The notes beneath the pieces were generated by a model. It worked only from the letters and a program-made list of their open reading frames with translations, was not told the origin of the DNA and searched no databases. The position numbers were made by a program, and so were the translations under genes. 64,000 nt of DNA. Source: Amphritea atlantica. Its GTDB lineage: Bacteria; Pseudomonadota; Gammaproteobacteria; Pseudomonadales; Balneatricaceae. Every line of letters starts with the position of its first letter. Positions within the stretch are counted from its first letter, which is position 1. Of this stretch, positions 1 to 9,316 are shown piece by piece. The stretch covers positions 173,405-237,404 of the forward strand of contig NZ_FOGB01000002.1 in the NCBI RefSeq assembly GCF_900111095.1, read 5' to 3'.

Positions 1-1
1 G

Positions 2-1621
2 CCATTGGTTATGGTTCTTCCAATTGGCCGCGAAGAAGACTTCGTTGGTGTTGTTGATCTGCTGACTCGCCAGGCTTACGTGTGGGATGACTCAGGTCTG
101 CCTGAGAACTACAGCATCCAGGATATCCCTGCCGACATGGTAGAAGATGTTGAGATGTACCGTGAGCAACTGATCGAAACCGCTGTTGAGATGGATGACG
201 ATCTGATGATGGCTTACATGGACGGCGAAGAGCCTGCTATGGAAGATATCAAGCGTTGTATCCGTACCGGTACCCGCGAACTGGCATTCTTCCCAACTTA
301 CTGTGGTTCAGCATTCAAAAACAAAGGTATTCAGCTGGTGCTGGATGCGGTTGTTGATTACCTGCCAAGCCCAACCGATGTTATCCCTCAGGATCTGACC
401 GATGAGCTGGGTGAGCCAACCGGTGAAGTGGCAACTGTTTCCGTTGATGAGCCTTTCCGCGCCCTGGCATTCAAAATCATGGATGACCGTTTCGGCGCCC
501 TGACCTTTATTCGGATCTACTCCGGTAAGCTGAAGAAAGGCGACACCATCCTGAACTCGTTCACCGGCAAAACTGAACGTATCGGTCGTATGTGTGAGAT
601 GGAAGCTGACCAGCGTAAAGAACTTGATTCTGCGCAGGCGGGCGACATCATCGCTATCGTGGGTATGAAGAACGTACAGACTGGTCACACCCTGTGTGAT
701 CCTAAGCACGAATGTACCCTTGAAGCGATGGTATTCCCTGAGCCGGTAATCTCCATTGCAGTAACACCTAAAGATAAAGGTGGTGCTGAGAAGATGGGTA
801 TCGCTATCGGTAAGATGGTTGCAGAAGATCCAACCTTCATCGTTGAAACCGATGAAGACTCTGGCGAAACCATCCTGAAAGGTATGGGCGAGCTGCACCT
901 GGATATCAAAGTTGACATCCTCAAGCGTACTTACGGTGTTGAACTGGTTGTTGGTCAGCCTCAGGTTGCTTACCGCGAGACAATCACTCAGCCAATCGAA
1001 GACAGCTACACCCACAAGAAACAGTCTGGTGGTTCAGGTCAGTACGGTAAGATCGACTACCGCATCAAGCCGGGCGAGCAGAACAGTGGGTTCACCTTCT
1101 CCTCTACGGTTGTGGGTGGTAACGTACCTAAGGAATTCTTCCCGGCTATCGAGAAGGGCTTCAAGAGCATGATGGAGACTGGTCCTCTGGCTGGCTTCCC
1201 TGTGCTGGACGTTGAGATTGAGCTGTTTGACGGTGGTTACCACGCGGTTGACTCCTCTGCGATTGCCTTTGAGATTGCTGCTAAAGGTGCGTTCCGTCAG
1301 TCCATGCCTAAAGCGGGTCCACAGCTGCTGGAGCCTATCATGAAGGTTGACGTGTTCACTCCTGAAGATCACGTAGGTGATGTTATCGGTGACCTTAACC
1401 GTCGTCGTGGCATGATCTCTGGTCAGGAAGCTGCGGGTTCAGGCGTTCGTGTTAAAGCTGACGTGCCTCTGTCTGAGATGTTCGGTTATATCGGACATCT
1501 GCGTACTATGACCTCTGGTCGTGGTCAGTTCTCTATGGAGTTCGCTCACTACGCGCCATGTCCGGCTAACGTATCTGAGAAAGTTATCGCTGAAGAGAAA
1601 GAGCGTAAAGCTAACAAGTAA
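2..1621 (+). CDS. fusA: Elongation factor G, C-terminal part (5' end outside window)
   Basis: Translocation GTPase of the ribosome. The reading frame is open from base 2, so about 160 N-terminal residues, including the P-loop, lie upstream of the window. The visible 539 residues cover the end of the G domain and domains II to V. Recognisable parts are [14 protein letters not shown] near the start, the domain II beta-barrel, the GMGELHLDI motif and the domain IV segment [13 protein letters not shown]. The gene is followed at once by a rho-independent terminator and an unrelated operon. The str operon usually continues into tuf, so this could be the second EF-G paralogue (fusA2 type) found in several marine gammaproteobacteria. 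EF-G identity is certain; the paralogue assignment is inference. Confidence 0.95.
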   Translation, partial: PLVMVLPIGREEDFVGVVDLLTRQAYVWDDSGLPENYSIQDIPADMVEDVEMYREQLIETAVEMDDDLMMAYMDGEEPAMEDIKRCIRTGTRELAFFPTYCGSAFKNKGIQLVLDAVVDYLPSPTDVIPQDLTDELGEPTGEVATVSVDEPFRALAFKIMDDRFGALTFIRIYSGKLKKGDTILNSFTGKTERIGRMCEMEADQRKELDSAQAGDIIAIVGMKNVQTGHTLCDPKHECTLEAMVFPEPVISIAVTPKDKGGAEKMGIAIGKMVAEDPTFIVETDEDSGETILKGMGELHLDIKVDILKRTYGVELVVGQPQVAYRETITQPIEDSYTHKKQSGGSGQYGKIDYRIKPGEQNSGFTFSSTVVGGNVPKEFFPAIEKGFKSMMETGPLAGFPVLDVEIELFDGGYHAVDSSAIAFEIAAKGAFRQSMPKAGPQLLEPIMKVDVFTPEDHVGDVIGDLNRRRGMISGQEAAGSGVRVKADVPLSEMFGYIGHLRTMTSGRGQFSMEFAHYAPCPANVSEKVIAEEKERKANK

Positions 1622-1641
1622 TTGTTGCTTTACCGCTGATT

Positions 1642-1670
1642 AAAAAAGCCCGCATTCGCGGGCTTTTTTG
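1642..1670 (+). terminator. Rho-independent terminator after EF-G
   Basis: A-run, 6-bp GC stem (GCCCGC/GCGGGC), ATTC loop, then a T-run. It can work in both directions and so may also end transcripts of the convergent minus-strand oxygenase operon. Confidence 0.9.
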
Positions 1671-1704
1671 TGTCTGGCTGCAGGGCAAAAGCGAATATTG
1701 GCAG

Positions 1705-2682
1705 TTACAGATCCAGTACCAGACAATCAGACAGTGCCCGGGAGCAGCAGGGGGTGAACTGATTGTTCAACTGCTTTTCCGCGTCGCTCAGATACATATC
1801 CCGGTGATCCGGAGTGCCCTCTATGACCGGGAGCAGGCAGGTGCCACAGACACCCTGTTCGCAGGAACAGGGTATCTCGAAGCCCTGTTCTTCCAACGCT
1901 TCCAGCACTGTCTGATCAGCACCGATGTCGATCAGCTGACCACTGCTGGCAATCCTGATCTGAAAACCCGCATTGTCATCATTCGCCGCACTCAGATCCT
2001 GAGAAAACAGCTCAAAGTGGATATTGTCGTTATCCCAGCCGTAGGCTCTGGCGCTGTCGGTGATAAAGTTGATAAAGCCCTGGGGGCCGCAAATATAGAG
2101 ATGCCTGCCTTTGGCTGCCTCTTTCAGGACCGATTGCGGATCAAAACTGTCGGCCGAACCATCATCGAAACAGAGGTTTACGTTATGGCTGAATGGCCCC
2201 TCCATAAGACTGTGGGCAAATGCCGCATGCTCAATGCTTTTCGCAAAATAGTGCAGTGAAAATTTAGCCTGACGCTGTTGCAGTGCGTGGGCCATCGACA
2301 AAATCGGGGTGATACCGATGCCACCGGCAAACAGCAGTGTTTCATCTTCATCAGGGAGCAGCGGGAACAGGTTTCTGGGAGGGCTGATCTGTATCAGATC
2401 GCCTTCGTTAAGCTGCTGGTGAACCGCTTTTGAACCGCCCCGGCCATGTGCTTCAAGCAGGACGGCAATCTCATAGCACTGATGGCTGTCAGGGGCGTTC
2501 AACAGAGAATACTGGCGGATCAACGGCTTACCAGTGCCAGCGTTAATGTGCAGATCAATATGCGAACCGGGTGTAAACCGGGGCAGTGTCTGATTGTCAG
2601 CAGGCTGCAGCACGATATGTACAATATTATGAGCAACATAGCGTTTTTCGGTGATACGAACACTGATCAGATCGTTATTCAT
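1705..2682 (-). CDS. Oxidoreductase of a Rieske oxygenase (vanillate O-demethylase VanB-like)
   Basis: Electron-transfer partner of the Rieske oxygenase encoded just upstream. It passes electrons from NAD(P)H through FMN/FAD to a plant-type 2Fe-2S centre. The flavin motif RQYSLLNAP lies near residue 57 and the nucleotide site GGIGITPI near residue 120. The C-terminal ferredoxin domain carries CSCEQGVCGTC and a last cysteine near the end. About 325 residues is the normal length for VanB-type reductases. The frame extends 9 codons upstream to a GTG at 2709. I prefer ATG 2682 because GAGG lies 5 bases before it. The pair forms an operon under a sigma-54 promoter (3925-3942). The substrate is unknown; vanillate or another aromatic ether is only one possibility. 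Confidence 0.88.
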   Translation of the reverse strand: MNNDLISVRITEKRYVAHNIVHIVLQPADNQTLPRFTPGSHIDLHINAGTGKPLIRQYSLLNAPDSHQCYEIAVLLEAHGRGGSKAVHQQLNEGDLIQISPPRNLFPLLPDEDETLLFAGGIGITPILSMAHALQQRQAKFSLHYFAKSIEHAAFAHSLMEGPFSHNVNLCFDDGSADSFDPQSVLKEAAKGRHLYICGPQGFINFITDSARAYGWDNDNIHFELFSQDLSAANDDNAGFQIRIASSGQLIDIGADQTVLEALEEQGFEIPCSCEQGVCGTCLLPVIEGTPDHRDMYLSDAEKQLNNQFTPCCSRALSDCLVLDL

Positions 2683-2702
2683 AATCGCCTCATAGTGATA
2701 GA

Positions 2703-2793
2703 GCGTCACGCCATACCGGCGTGGCGCTTGTTATTATTTTGAGTCTTCAGGCGTGCTGTAAACAGACGTAACAGCAGCGCGGCTGCACGCCTG
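2703..2793. repeat. Two inverted repeats between oxygenase and reductase genes
   Basis: The 128-base gap inside the operon holds a 10-bp hairpin with one mismatch (2703-2712 with 2718-2727). It also holds a 9-bp perfect inverted repeat, CAGGCGTGC at 2748-2756 with GCACGCCTG at 2785-2793. Neither is followed by a clear T-run. They may adjust the oxygenase to reductase ratio through mRNA stability. Confidence 0.45.
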
Positions 2794-2810
2794 TTTACGC
2801 GGAGCTGAGA

Positions 2811-3875
2811 TCAGATGTTTTCCGCTTCGATCAGCTGGCTGAGCCGGCGCCTTGCGCGGACTGCGCCAGCATCGCAAGACAGTAATACCGGGTTCAGCGA
2901 CCAGAGATCATGGGTGCCCATCTCCTGCTGCTGGGCTTCGATAACCGGTTTGTCCTCGGTGGTGAATGCTTCGCGCATACCGGCCATTTTCGCCTCGTTG
3001 TATTCAGCATCATCCATCTTGTAGTTGCGGGTGGACGCGAAGAAGTAGTGGGTAGTGGTTGCGGTTTCCGGCGTCATGATATGGAAGTCGAATAGCATAA
3101 TGCCATCGTTGAGGTAATCATCACTGTCCTGCACGGTACCCAGGGTCAGGGTCAGATTGGAAGGTTCGGTCCAGCTGACGGCCAGAAACATATCGGCTTT
3201 ATCGTCCGGGCGCTGCATATGGGGTGCGATCAGCGGGATCACCGGGTCGGCCTCCCAGTCCCAGCGCACATGCAGGGGTTTACCCTCGCGGTTTTCAGTG
3301 ATTTCCGGAATCAGCGGGCTCAGTTTGCCACCGGTATTGATGAACGGCCCGTGCAGATGATCGATATGGCTGAGATCCATAATATTGTCGGTCAGCAGCT
3401 CATAATTGCACTGATTATACATATACATGTGGCCCACCGAGCTTGCTGGGTTCTCAGACAGCTTGGAACAGTCGAGAATCAGATCTTTGTCGGCTTTTTC
3501 CGCATCACCCATCCAGATCCAGATAAAGCCATCGCGCTCCTCGGTGATGTAGCGCTGTACTTTGCAGGCTTTTGGAATTTTGCCGTTGCCATGGGGGTTT
3601 TTAACGCACTCGCCCTCGCTGTCAAACTGCAGCCCGTGGTACAGGCAGGTGACGTTATCGCCATTGCGCGAGCCCAGGCTGAGGGGGGCAAAACGGTGTG
3701 GGCAGCGATCGTGCAGCGCAATCGGTTTGCCGCTTTTGCTGCGATAGATCAGAATCGACTCGTCGAGGATTTTACGGGTGAAATAGGCTTGCTCTTCGAC
3801 TTCGGATGAAAGGGCCGCAACATACCAGGCGTTGCGCAGAAATGTATGCTTATCAGCAGACTGTAAATTGTTCAT
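2811..3875 (-). CDS. Rieske 2Fe-2S aromatic oxygenase, VanA-like
   Basis: Terminal oxygenase, probably an O-demethylase or ring-hydroxylase acting on an aromatic compound. The Rieske cluster motif is CPH at about residue 58 followed by CLYHG (C-x-H ... C-x2-H). The mononuclear iron site is the D-x2-H-x4-H pattern in DLSHIDHLH near residue 167. Length (354 aa) fits the VanA/phenoxybenzoate oxygenase group. AAGGA stands 6 bases before ATG 3875. It is the first gene of an operon with the reductase. The promoter region has a textbook -24/-12 element, and a XylR-type activator is encoded divergently. Substrate not determinable from sequence. Confidence 0.9.
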   Translation of the reverse strand: MNNLQSADKHTFLRNAWYVAALSSEVEEQAYFTRKILDESILIYRSKSGKPIALHDRCPHRFAPLSLGSRNGDNVTCLYHGLQFDSEGECVKNPHGNGKIPKACKVQRYITEERDGFIWIWMGDAEKADKDLILDCSKLSENPASSVGHMYMYNQCNYELLTDNIMDLSHIDHLHGPFINTGGKLSPLIPEITENREGKPLHVRWDWEADPVIPLIAPHMQRPDDKADMFLAVSWTEPSNLTLTLGTVQDSDDYLNDGIMLFDFHIMTPETATTTHYFFASTRNYKMDDAEYNEAKMAGMREAFTTEDKPVIEAQQQEMGTHDLWSLNPVLLSCDAGAVRARRRLSQLIEAENI

Positions 3876-3924
3876 TTTATTATCCTTATTAGCAAAACGA
3901 TAAATCGTACTTTACCTTCAGGAT

Positions 3925-3942
3925 TTAGCAGCTTCTGTGCCA
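3925..3942 (-). promoter_or_regulatory. Sigma-54 (-24/-12) promoter of the Rieske operon
   Basis: Read on the minus strand: TGGCACAGAAGCTGCT, with GG and GC separated by exactly 10 bases (consensus TGGCAC-N5-TTGCA). The -12 GC is about 50 bases before the oxygenase start codon, leaving a leader of about 40 bases. The divergent sigma-54 activator gene fits as its regulator. Confidence 0.8.
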
Positions 3943-4052
3943 GTCAGTATTGGTTTAACTAGTCTTTTGATTTTAAAGAGTATTTTTTCATAATGTTAAC
4001 CTGCCCCAGGCCGATGAAGAGTGGAGTAATCCTGTTGGTTTCTTTATATGTT

Positions 4053-4073
4053 GAAATGGGATGTCTGCATTTC
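4053..4073. promoter_or_regulatory. Candidate upstream activator site (inverted repeat)
   Basis: GAAATG, 9-base spacer, CATTTC: a perfect 6-bp dyad about 110-130 bp upstream of the -24 element. This is the usual distance for an enhancer site bound by XylR/DmpR proteins. Position supports it; the sequence does not match a published consensus that I can verify. No other gene-like structure was seen in 3876-4197. Confidence 0.35.
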
Positions 4074-4197
4074 TTTATTTGAAGAACTTGCGTGAGGCTG
4101 TATTCTATAATGATATTCCGGACATCAATGGATTAGCTGGTGACGAAAAGAACTGCATCCGGATGAAAAAACACAGCCAATAACAAGAATAATAAAT

Positions 4198-5874
4198 ATG
4201 AAAGAGATTACTCAAAAGCCGGATTATTCCATCCTCCATAGCGCTATTCAGAGTGACGTTGAAAATGGTGAAATCAGGCTGCTTGATCAGCGCATGCTGC
4301 TATTGCATGGTTTCTCTCTGGCGGTATTGCGGCGTGAGATCATCGATAAGATGGGCAGCGATAAGGCCCGTGAAATGTTTTCCCGCCTGGGTTATCAACA
4401 GGGGGTTGAAGACTGTCGTCACCTGAAAGAAACAGGTATCGACTGCATCGACGATCTGCTCTCCATCGCCCCGCTGCTGCGTGAAAAAGAGGGGTTTGTG
4501 TATAACCTGGCGATTGAGCGGATGCAGTATGATGACAAGACCGGAGAGTTCTGGGGCGACTACCTGTGGGAGAACTCCTGGGAAGCAGAAGCCCATCTGG
4601 ATCAGTGTGGCGTCAGTGGTTCGCCGGCCTGCTGGATGATGACCGGTTACGCCTGCGGCTTTACCACCGCGGTAATGGGACGTCCGGTGTTATGGCGCGA
4701 GGTTGAGTGCCGGGCGATGGGGCATGAGCACTGCCGGGTCGTGGCGATGCCCTTAGAGGAGGGTGACGACCTCTACCAGCATCTCAGCTTTATGAAGATC
4801 GAGGAGTTTATCTCCACCCCCAAGTCCGGGCGTATCGATCTCGACCAACTGGGCAGCGATGGGGTGAAAGGGTCGCCAGTCGATCTGCCCGATCTGGTAG
4901 GCACATCCCCCGCCTTTAACCGGGCGGCAACCCTGCTGAAAAAAGTCGCCGCAACCGATTCAACGGTGTTGTTTACCGGCGAGAGCGGCGTCGGTAAGGA
5001 GCGTTTTTCCCAGGCGCTGCACTCCATCAGTCAGCGGGCGGATAAACCCTTTATCTCTATCAACTGTGCGGCAATCCCCTCCGAACTGGTGGAAGCAGAA
5101 CTGTTTGGTGTAGAGAAGGGCGCCTTTACCGGGGCAACGGCCTCCCGCCCGGGCAAGTTTGAGCGGGCCGATGGTGGCACTCTGTTTCTCGATGAGGTCA
5201 GCAGTCTGCCGTTTCATGCTCAGGGCAAGCTACTGCGGGTGCTACAGGAACGGGAGATTGAGCGGGTGGGGGGTGTTGATGTCCGGTCGATCGATATTCG
5301 TTTAGTGGCTGCCGCCAATGTGAACCTGAAAGAGGAAGTGAAGCAGGGGCGTTTCAGGGAAGATCTGTTTTATCGGCTGAATGTTTTTCCCATTGAGATT
5401 CCGCCACTGCGTAAGCGCCGGGATGACATTCCCCTGCTACTTAATCTGTTTATTCACAAGTTTTCCGCTGCTAATGGTAAAACCATCAACGGTATTACCA
5501 AAACCGCGGTGGATGCTCTGATGCGTTACAGCTGGCCGGGCAATATCCGCGAACTGGTAAATATCTGTGAGCGTGCCGTGATTCTGGCGGATGACGGCGG
5601 CAGTCTGGATCTGGAGCATCTGTTTACCAGTGAAGAGATCCTTGAGGCACAACAGGAGATGGCAGACAGGCAGGATGAAACCAGTGATGCAGTGCCGGGC
5701 GATACCTATAGCGCGGTTGAGTCTATTCTGAATCACGCGGTGTCGTTTGAGGATGTGGAGAATATGATGCTGGAGCAGGCGTTACAGCGCAGCGAGGGTA
5801 ATGTCTCTGCTGCCGCGCGCTTGCTCAATCTTAAGCGCGGGCAGTTTGAATACCGCATGAAAAAATATCGTTAA
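4198..5874 (+). CDS. Sigma-54-dependent activator, XylR/DmpR type
   Basis: Aromatic-responsive enhancer-binding protein of 558 aa. Residues ~20-115 look like XylR_N and ~130-190 like a V4R effector domain, with cysteines in the GYACGF and [12 protein letters not shown] stretches. The AAA+ domain follows (~235-460), with Walker A GESGVGKE, the sigma-54 contact loop GAFTGA and Walker [10 protein letters not shown] Fis-type helix-turn-helix ([18 protein letters not shown]) ends the protein. It is divergent from the Rieske oxygenase operon, which carries a sigma-54 promoter, so it very likely activates that operon when an aromatic effector binds. The 3' end overlaps the end of convergent cydC by 4 bases. 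Confidence 0.9.
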   Translation: MKEITQKPDYSILHSAIQSDVENGEIRLLDQRMLLLHGFSLAVLRREIIDKMGSDKAREMFSRLGYQQGVEDCRHLKETGIDCIDDLLSIAPLLREKEGFVYNLAIERMQYDDKTGEFWGDYLWENSWEAEAHLDQCGVSGSPACWMMTGYACGFTTAVMGRPVLWREVECRAMGHEHCRVVAMPLEEGDDLYQHLSFMKIEEFISTPKSGRIDLDQLGSDGVKGSPVDLPDLVGTSPAFNRAATLLKKVAATDSTVLFTGESGVGKERFSQALHSISQRADKPFISINCAAIPSELVEAELFGVEKGAFTGATASRPGKFERADGGTLFLDEVSSLPFHAQGKLLRVLQEREIERVGGVDVRSIDIRLVAAANVNLKEEVKQGRFREDLFYRLNVFPIEIPPLRKRRDDIPLLLNLFIHKFSAANGKTINGITKTAVDALMRYSWPGNIRELVNICERAVILADDGGSLDLEHLFTSEEILEAQQEMADRQDETSDAVPGDTYSAVESILNHAVSFEDVENMMLEQALQRSEGNVSAAARLLNLKRGQFEYRMKKYR

Positions 5875-7490
5875 AGCCTGAGTTCGGTATCGTTAGTTCC
5901 GATCAGGTTGACCTCATGACTACTGATGATGACAATACGGTTATGCCATTGTTGTCGCAGTCGTTGCAGAATCCGGGTGCTTCTGTCCGGATCTATGCCC
6001 GCAGTGGGTTCATCCAGCAGCAGCACTTTGCGGTCTTGCAGCAGCAGCCGCGCCAGTCCCAGTCGTTTCATCTCGCCGCCTGACGGCAGATGCGAGCCTT
6101 TACCCAACCAGCTGTCCAGTTGCCCGGGTAGTTGACTGGCCCACTGATCCAGCTCTACGGTTTTCAGCACCTGCCATAGCTCTGTATCGCTATATTGCTG
6201 ATGCAGACAGAGATTAAAACGCAGACTGCCCTGCAACAAACTGATCTGTTGCGGCATCATGCCGATCTGTTTGATCCCCACGCCGGAGCAGGTGATCAGT
6301 CCCTGTTGCGGCTGCAACTGACCCGCTAACAGTTGCATCAGAGTGGTTTTACCCCGACCGCTGGGGTTGGTTAGCCAGTACCAGTGGGGCCCCTGAAGCC
6401 GGGCGTTGAAATGATCGATGGTCGCTTGCTGACGGTTGGGATAACGGTAGCTGAGATGATCAATGTCGATGCGGATCGCCGGATTCCCGGGCTCGATGAA
6501 TTGCCGCTGATCGGGTTGTGGGTGTGCCGGACTCAACTGACCGATTCGCTCAAGTGCCCTATACCCCAGCGCAAAGCCCGCCAGAGCGCTGCTGCCGGTG
6601 GTTAATACCTCCTGCAGCCCCAGTGTCAGCAGTAGCAGCATCAACAGCAGGGTGCCTTCCAGTCGCCCGCTGGCGAACCCCTCAATTCCCTGCCATAACA
6701 CCAGCAGTATCATCGACGCCTGCACCAGTTGATTCAGCGCCTGGACCCGTTGACGGGCATTACTGGCCTGCTGTTCGGTCTGATCTGCAATGGCGGCACT
6801 CTGGCACAGCTTGTCGCTTTGCGGTGTTAACCGGTCAAACAGGATCAGGGTGCGCAGATTGCTGAACAGTGAATGGGCATCACTCCATTGCTGGCTGCGC
6901 TGCTGATGCAGGGTGTTCTGGGGTTGTAATACCTGGCGCAGATAGAGCGTCGGTAACACGGCTACCGAGATCAGTAATGGTAGCAATAACCACAAGCCCA
7001 GCTCAGGCAGGAACAGCATGACCGTGACCAGATAAAGCAGGGCGCTGAGCAGCATCACCAGCCCTGGCACCAGCGCTGAGAGGTACAGTGACTCGGCATG
7101 GCGGATATCATCCAGCAGCCGGCTGCTGGCCTCATGGCTGTTCAGCGGTTGCTCCTGCCAGTTATGTTTTGCCAGGGTTGCGAACATCTCGCTGCGCAGG
7201 TGTGAGATGACCCGGAAGGTGGCTTCATGGGTTGCCAGCCGTTCGCCGTAGCGTCCGAAGGTGCGGGCGATGGACAGTCCTCTGACAACCGCGCCGGGGG
7301 CAAAATAGTTAAACCCGTGGGCCGCCGCCAGTGACAGACCGGCCAGTGCGGTCGCGCTGATAAACCAGCCCGACACCGCCAGCAGTGCGATACCGGCCAG
7401 CGCGGTGATCGTGGCCAGAAGCAGTCCCAGAGTCGCCATTCCCCGCTGCTGCCAGAGTAGTTGAAAATAGCGTTTTAGCAGTTCAGGCAT
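5871..7490 (-). CDS. cydC: Heterodimeric ABC exporter CydC subunit (cytochrome bd assembly)
   Basis: With CydD it forms the inner-membrane ABC transporter that exports cysteine/glutathione and is needed to mature cytochrome bd. An N-terminal six-helix membrane domain (~1-310) precedes an ATPase domain with signature PSGGEMKRLGLARL and Walker B VLLLDEPTAGID. The Walker A reads NPSGRGKTT, so the first glycine of GxxGxGK[ST] is Asn. I start at ATG 7490. It overlaps the end of cydD by 8 bases (ATGCCTGA) and has GGAG 8 bases upstream. The frame continues 78 codons further but without CydC-like sequence. The final protein is 539 aa, normal for CydC. Confidence 0.9.
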   Translation of the reverse strand: MPELLKRYFQLLWQQRGMATLGLLLATITALAGIALLAVSGWFISATALAGLSLAAAHGFNYFAPGAVVRGLSIARTFGRYGERLATHEATFRVISHLRSEMFATLAKHNWQEQPLNSHEASSRLLDDIRHAESLYLSALVPGLVMLLSALLYLVTVMLFLPELGLWLLLPLLISVAVLPTLYLRQVLQPQNTLHQQRSQQWSDAHSLFSNLRTLILFDRLTPQSDKLCQSAAIADQTEQQASNARQRVQALNQLVQASMILLVLWQGIEGFASGRLEGTLLLMLLLLTLGLQEVLTTGSSALAGFALGYRALERIGQLSPAHPQPDQRQFIEPGNPAIRIDIDHLSYRYPNRQQATIDHFNARLQGPHWYWLTNPSGRGKTTLMQLLAGQLQPQQGLITCSGVGIKQIGMMPQQISLLQGSLRFNLCLHQQYSDTELWQVLKTVELDQWASQLPGQLDSWLGKGSHLPSGGEMKRLGLARLLLQDRKVLLLDEPTAGIDPDRSTRILQRLRQQWHNRIVIISSHEVNLIGTNDTELRL

Positions 7491-9219
7491 GGGAGGTCTC
7501 CGCTGACTTAAGGGGTTGCAGAGTGATAACCTGATCAAACTGATCGGCGCTATCCCGATGGCTGCTGAGCAGGACGATACCGCCCGTAGCACAGAACCGT
7601 TTAAGACTGGCCATAAACTGCTGGGCGGTCTGTTGATCGAGGTTGGCGGTGGGTTCGTCAAGCAGCAGCAGGGCGGGCTGATGCAGAAACACCCGTGCCA
7701 GAGCGATCCGCTGGGCCTGGCCACCGGAAAGAAACCCGCCGGAGTCGCTGATGCGATAATCCAACTGTCCGGGTAACTCCTCTACCAGAGTGTCGGCGCT
7801 GGCCTGTTTCAGTGCAGTGAAAAGCTCTGTATCGGTGAATTCGCGGCCCAGACAGAGGTTGTTGCGCACCGTGTCAAACAGCAGCTCTGGTTGCTGAGTC
7901 ATATAGCCGATGCGTTGCTGCCAGTGGCGATTATTATAAACAGCGATACTGACTCCATTGAGGAGCAGCGCTCCGCTGAGGGCGGGCTGTAGCCCGGCAA
8001 GAGTGTCCAGCAGGGTGCTTTTGCCGGCTCCCGAAGGGCCTTGTAGCAAAACCCTCTGACCCGGCAACAGGGTAAAGTTATGGGGAGGGGCGATCGTTGT
8101 ACTGCCATAGCCGGTCTGCAGCTGTTGTAGTGAAATCTGCCTGACCGGCGCGCTGTCTGGCTGAGACTGCTCGTCATTGGTGGCAGCGCAGGGCGGCGGT
8201 AGCTGTATCAGTTTGAGCAGATGGGTGGCAACACTGCCGGCATCGGCCCGGGCGTGATAGAGCGCGCCCAGGCGGCGTAGCGGCAGGTAGAACTCTGGTG
8301 CCAGCATGAGCAGGAAGACACCGTGAGACAGGCTGAGCTGTTCCTGCCACATACCGATCTGATACTTGTCCAGATAGAGCAAACCCAGATATACCGCTAC
8401 CATGGCGATACTGATCGCACTGAAAAACTCCAGCAGCGTGCCGGACAGGAACGCCAGTCGTAGAACCTGCATGGTGGAGTGACGGAACTGCTCTGACTGG
8501 CGGAACAGATGCTGTTGTTCGGCGTCGCAGCTATCCGCCAGTTGCAGCGCAGAGATCCCTTTAATCCGGTCTGACAGCAGATTGCCCAGCCGTGTCAGTT
8601 CGGTCAGGTTGCGTTGACTGGCGGCGGCTGCCTTGTGTCCGACGATGATCATAAACAGTGGCACCAGCGGGGCTGTCAGTGCCAGTATCAGGGGCACCAG
8701 CCAGCCGCTCCAGAGGCAGGCGATGATGATCATCAGGGGGGCCAGCATGGCCAGTCGCTGCTGCGGCAGAAACTCCGCAAAGTAGTCGCGGGTGCTATCG
8801 ATCTCGCCGCTCAGCAGATTGCTCAGCTCAGCGTGGCTGAATGGCTTCTCCAGACTGAGCTGCAGGGTGGCGCAATGCTCCAGCACGATGGCCCGCAGGC
8901 GGTTTCGTACCCGGATGCTGGCTCGGTCCGCCAGGCGGGTCTGCCATAGCGGCAGCAGGGCCCGCACTGTCAGCAGGGCCGCCAGCAGCAACCAGCTCCC
9001 GCTGTGTTGCCAGAGAAGCGGCGTGGTTAATGCCCCGGTATAAACGGCACTGTTGATCAGCAGGGCGATCAGACCGGTAATCGCGATGGTGGTAGCGGTC
9101 TGTAGCGCCCCTGTCAGGGTGAGCCAGAGATTCTCACGACGACTTATTTGTCCCGCCTGACGCAGCAGTTGCTGGCCGTTGGCACAGTGTTGCAGTGTGG
9201 AAATATTGATCTGGCTCAT
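7483..9219 (-). CDS. cydD: Heterodimeric ABC exporter CydD subunit
   Basis: Partner of CydC in the thiol exporter required for cytochrome bd assembly. It has six membrane segments in the first ~330 residues. The ATPase domain has Walker A GPSGAGKST, signature LSGGQAQRIALAR and Walker B LLLLDEPTANLD. Start ATG 9219 (MSQINIS) is chosen because AGAGG lies 9 bases upstream and CydD homology begins there; the frame itself extends 44 codons further. Length is 578 aa. It is first in cydDC and divergent from a sigma-54 activator gene across a 97-base gap that contains a 16-bp near-palindrome. Confidence 0.9.
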   Translation of the reverse strand: MSQINISTLQHCANGQQLLRQAGQISRRENLWLTLTGALQTATTIAITGLIALLINSAVYTGALTTPLLWQHSGSWLLLAALLTVRALLPLWQTRLADRASIRVRNRLRAIVLEHCATLQLSLEKPFSHAELSNLLSGEIDSTRDYFAEFLPQQRLAMLAPLMIIIACLWSGWLVPLILALTAPLVPLFMIIVGHKAAAASQRNLTELTRLGNLLSDRIKGISALQLADSCDAEQQHLFRQSEQFRHSTMQVLRLAFLSGTLLEFFSAISIAMVAVYLGLLYLDKYQIGMWQEQLSLSHGVFLLMLAPEFYLPLRRLGALYHARADAGSVATHLLKLIQLPPPCAATNDEQSQPDSAPVRQISLQQLQTGYGSTTIAPPHNFTLLPGQRVLLQGPSGAGKSTLLDTLAGLQPALSGALLLNGVSIAVYNNRHWQQRIGYMTQQPELLFDTVRNNLCLGREFTDTELFTALKQASADTLVEELPGQLDYRISDSGGFLSGGQAQRIALARVFLHQPALLLLDEPTANLDQQTAQQFMASLKRFCATGGIVLLSSHRDSADQFDQVITLQPLKSAETSHA

Positions 9220-9275
9220 CAATGACGGCCTCTGTTGGTAAGGAGCTGGTAATGTGTCATGCCGCTTGCCATTAT

Positions 9276-9291
9276 TGGCACAATTGAGCCA
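9276..9291. promoter_or_regulatory. 16-bp near-perfect palindrome between cydD and its regulator
   Basis: TGGCACAATTGAGCCA differs from its reverse complement at one symmetric pair only. It sits between divergent cydD and the PAS/sigma-54 activator gene, so it is a candidate operator for that activator or for autoregulation. Confidence 0.4.
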
Positions 9292-9316
9292 TAACTGACG
9301 AAACAGAGTCTGACTG

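Noticed and set aside
308-1015. 235-codon minus-strand ORF inside the EF-G gene
   Set aside because: Antisense shadow of a highly conserved gene; no ribosome-binding site or recognisable family.
3219-3809. 196-codon plus-strand ORF opposite the Rieske oxygenase
   Set aside because: The minus-strand frame carries all Rieske and iron ligands; this is its shadow.
9276-9291. Sigma-54 promoter for the activator gene on the plus strand
   Set aside because: TGGCAC is followed by GC at 9 rather than 10 bases, so the spacing is wrong; better read as a palindromic operator.
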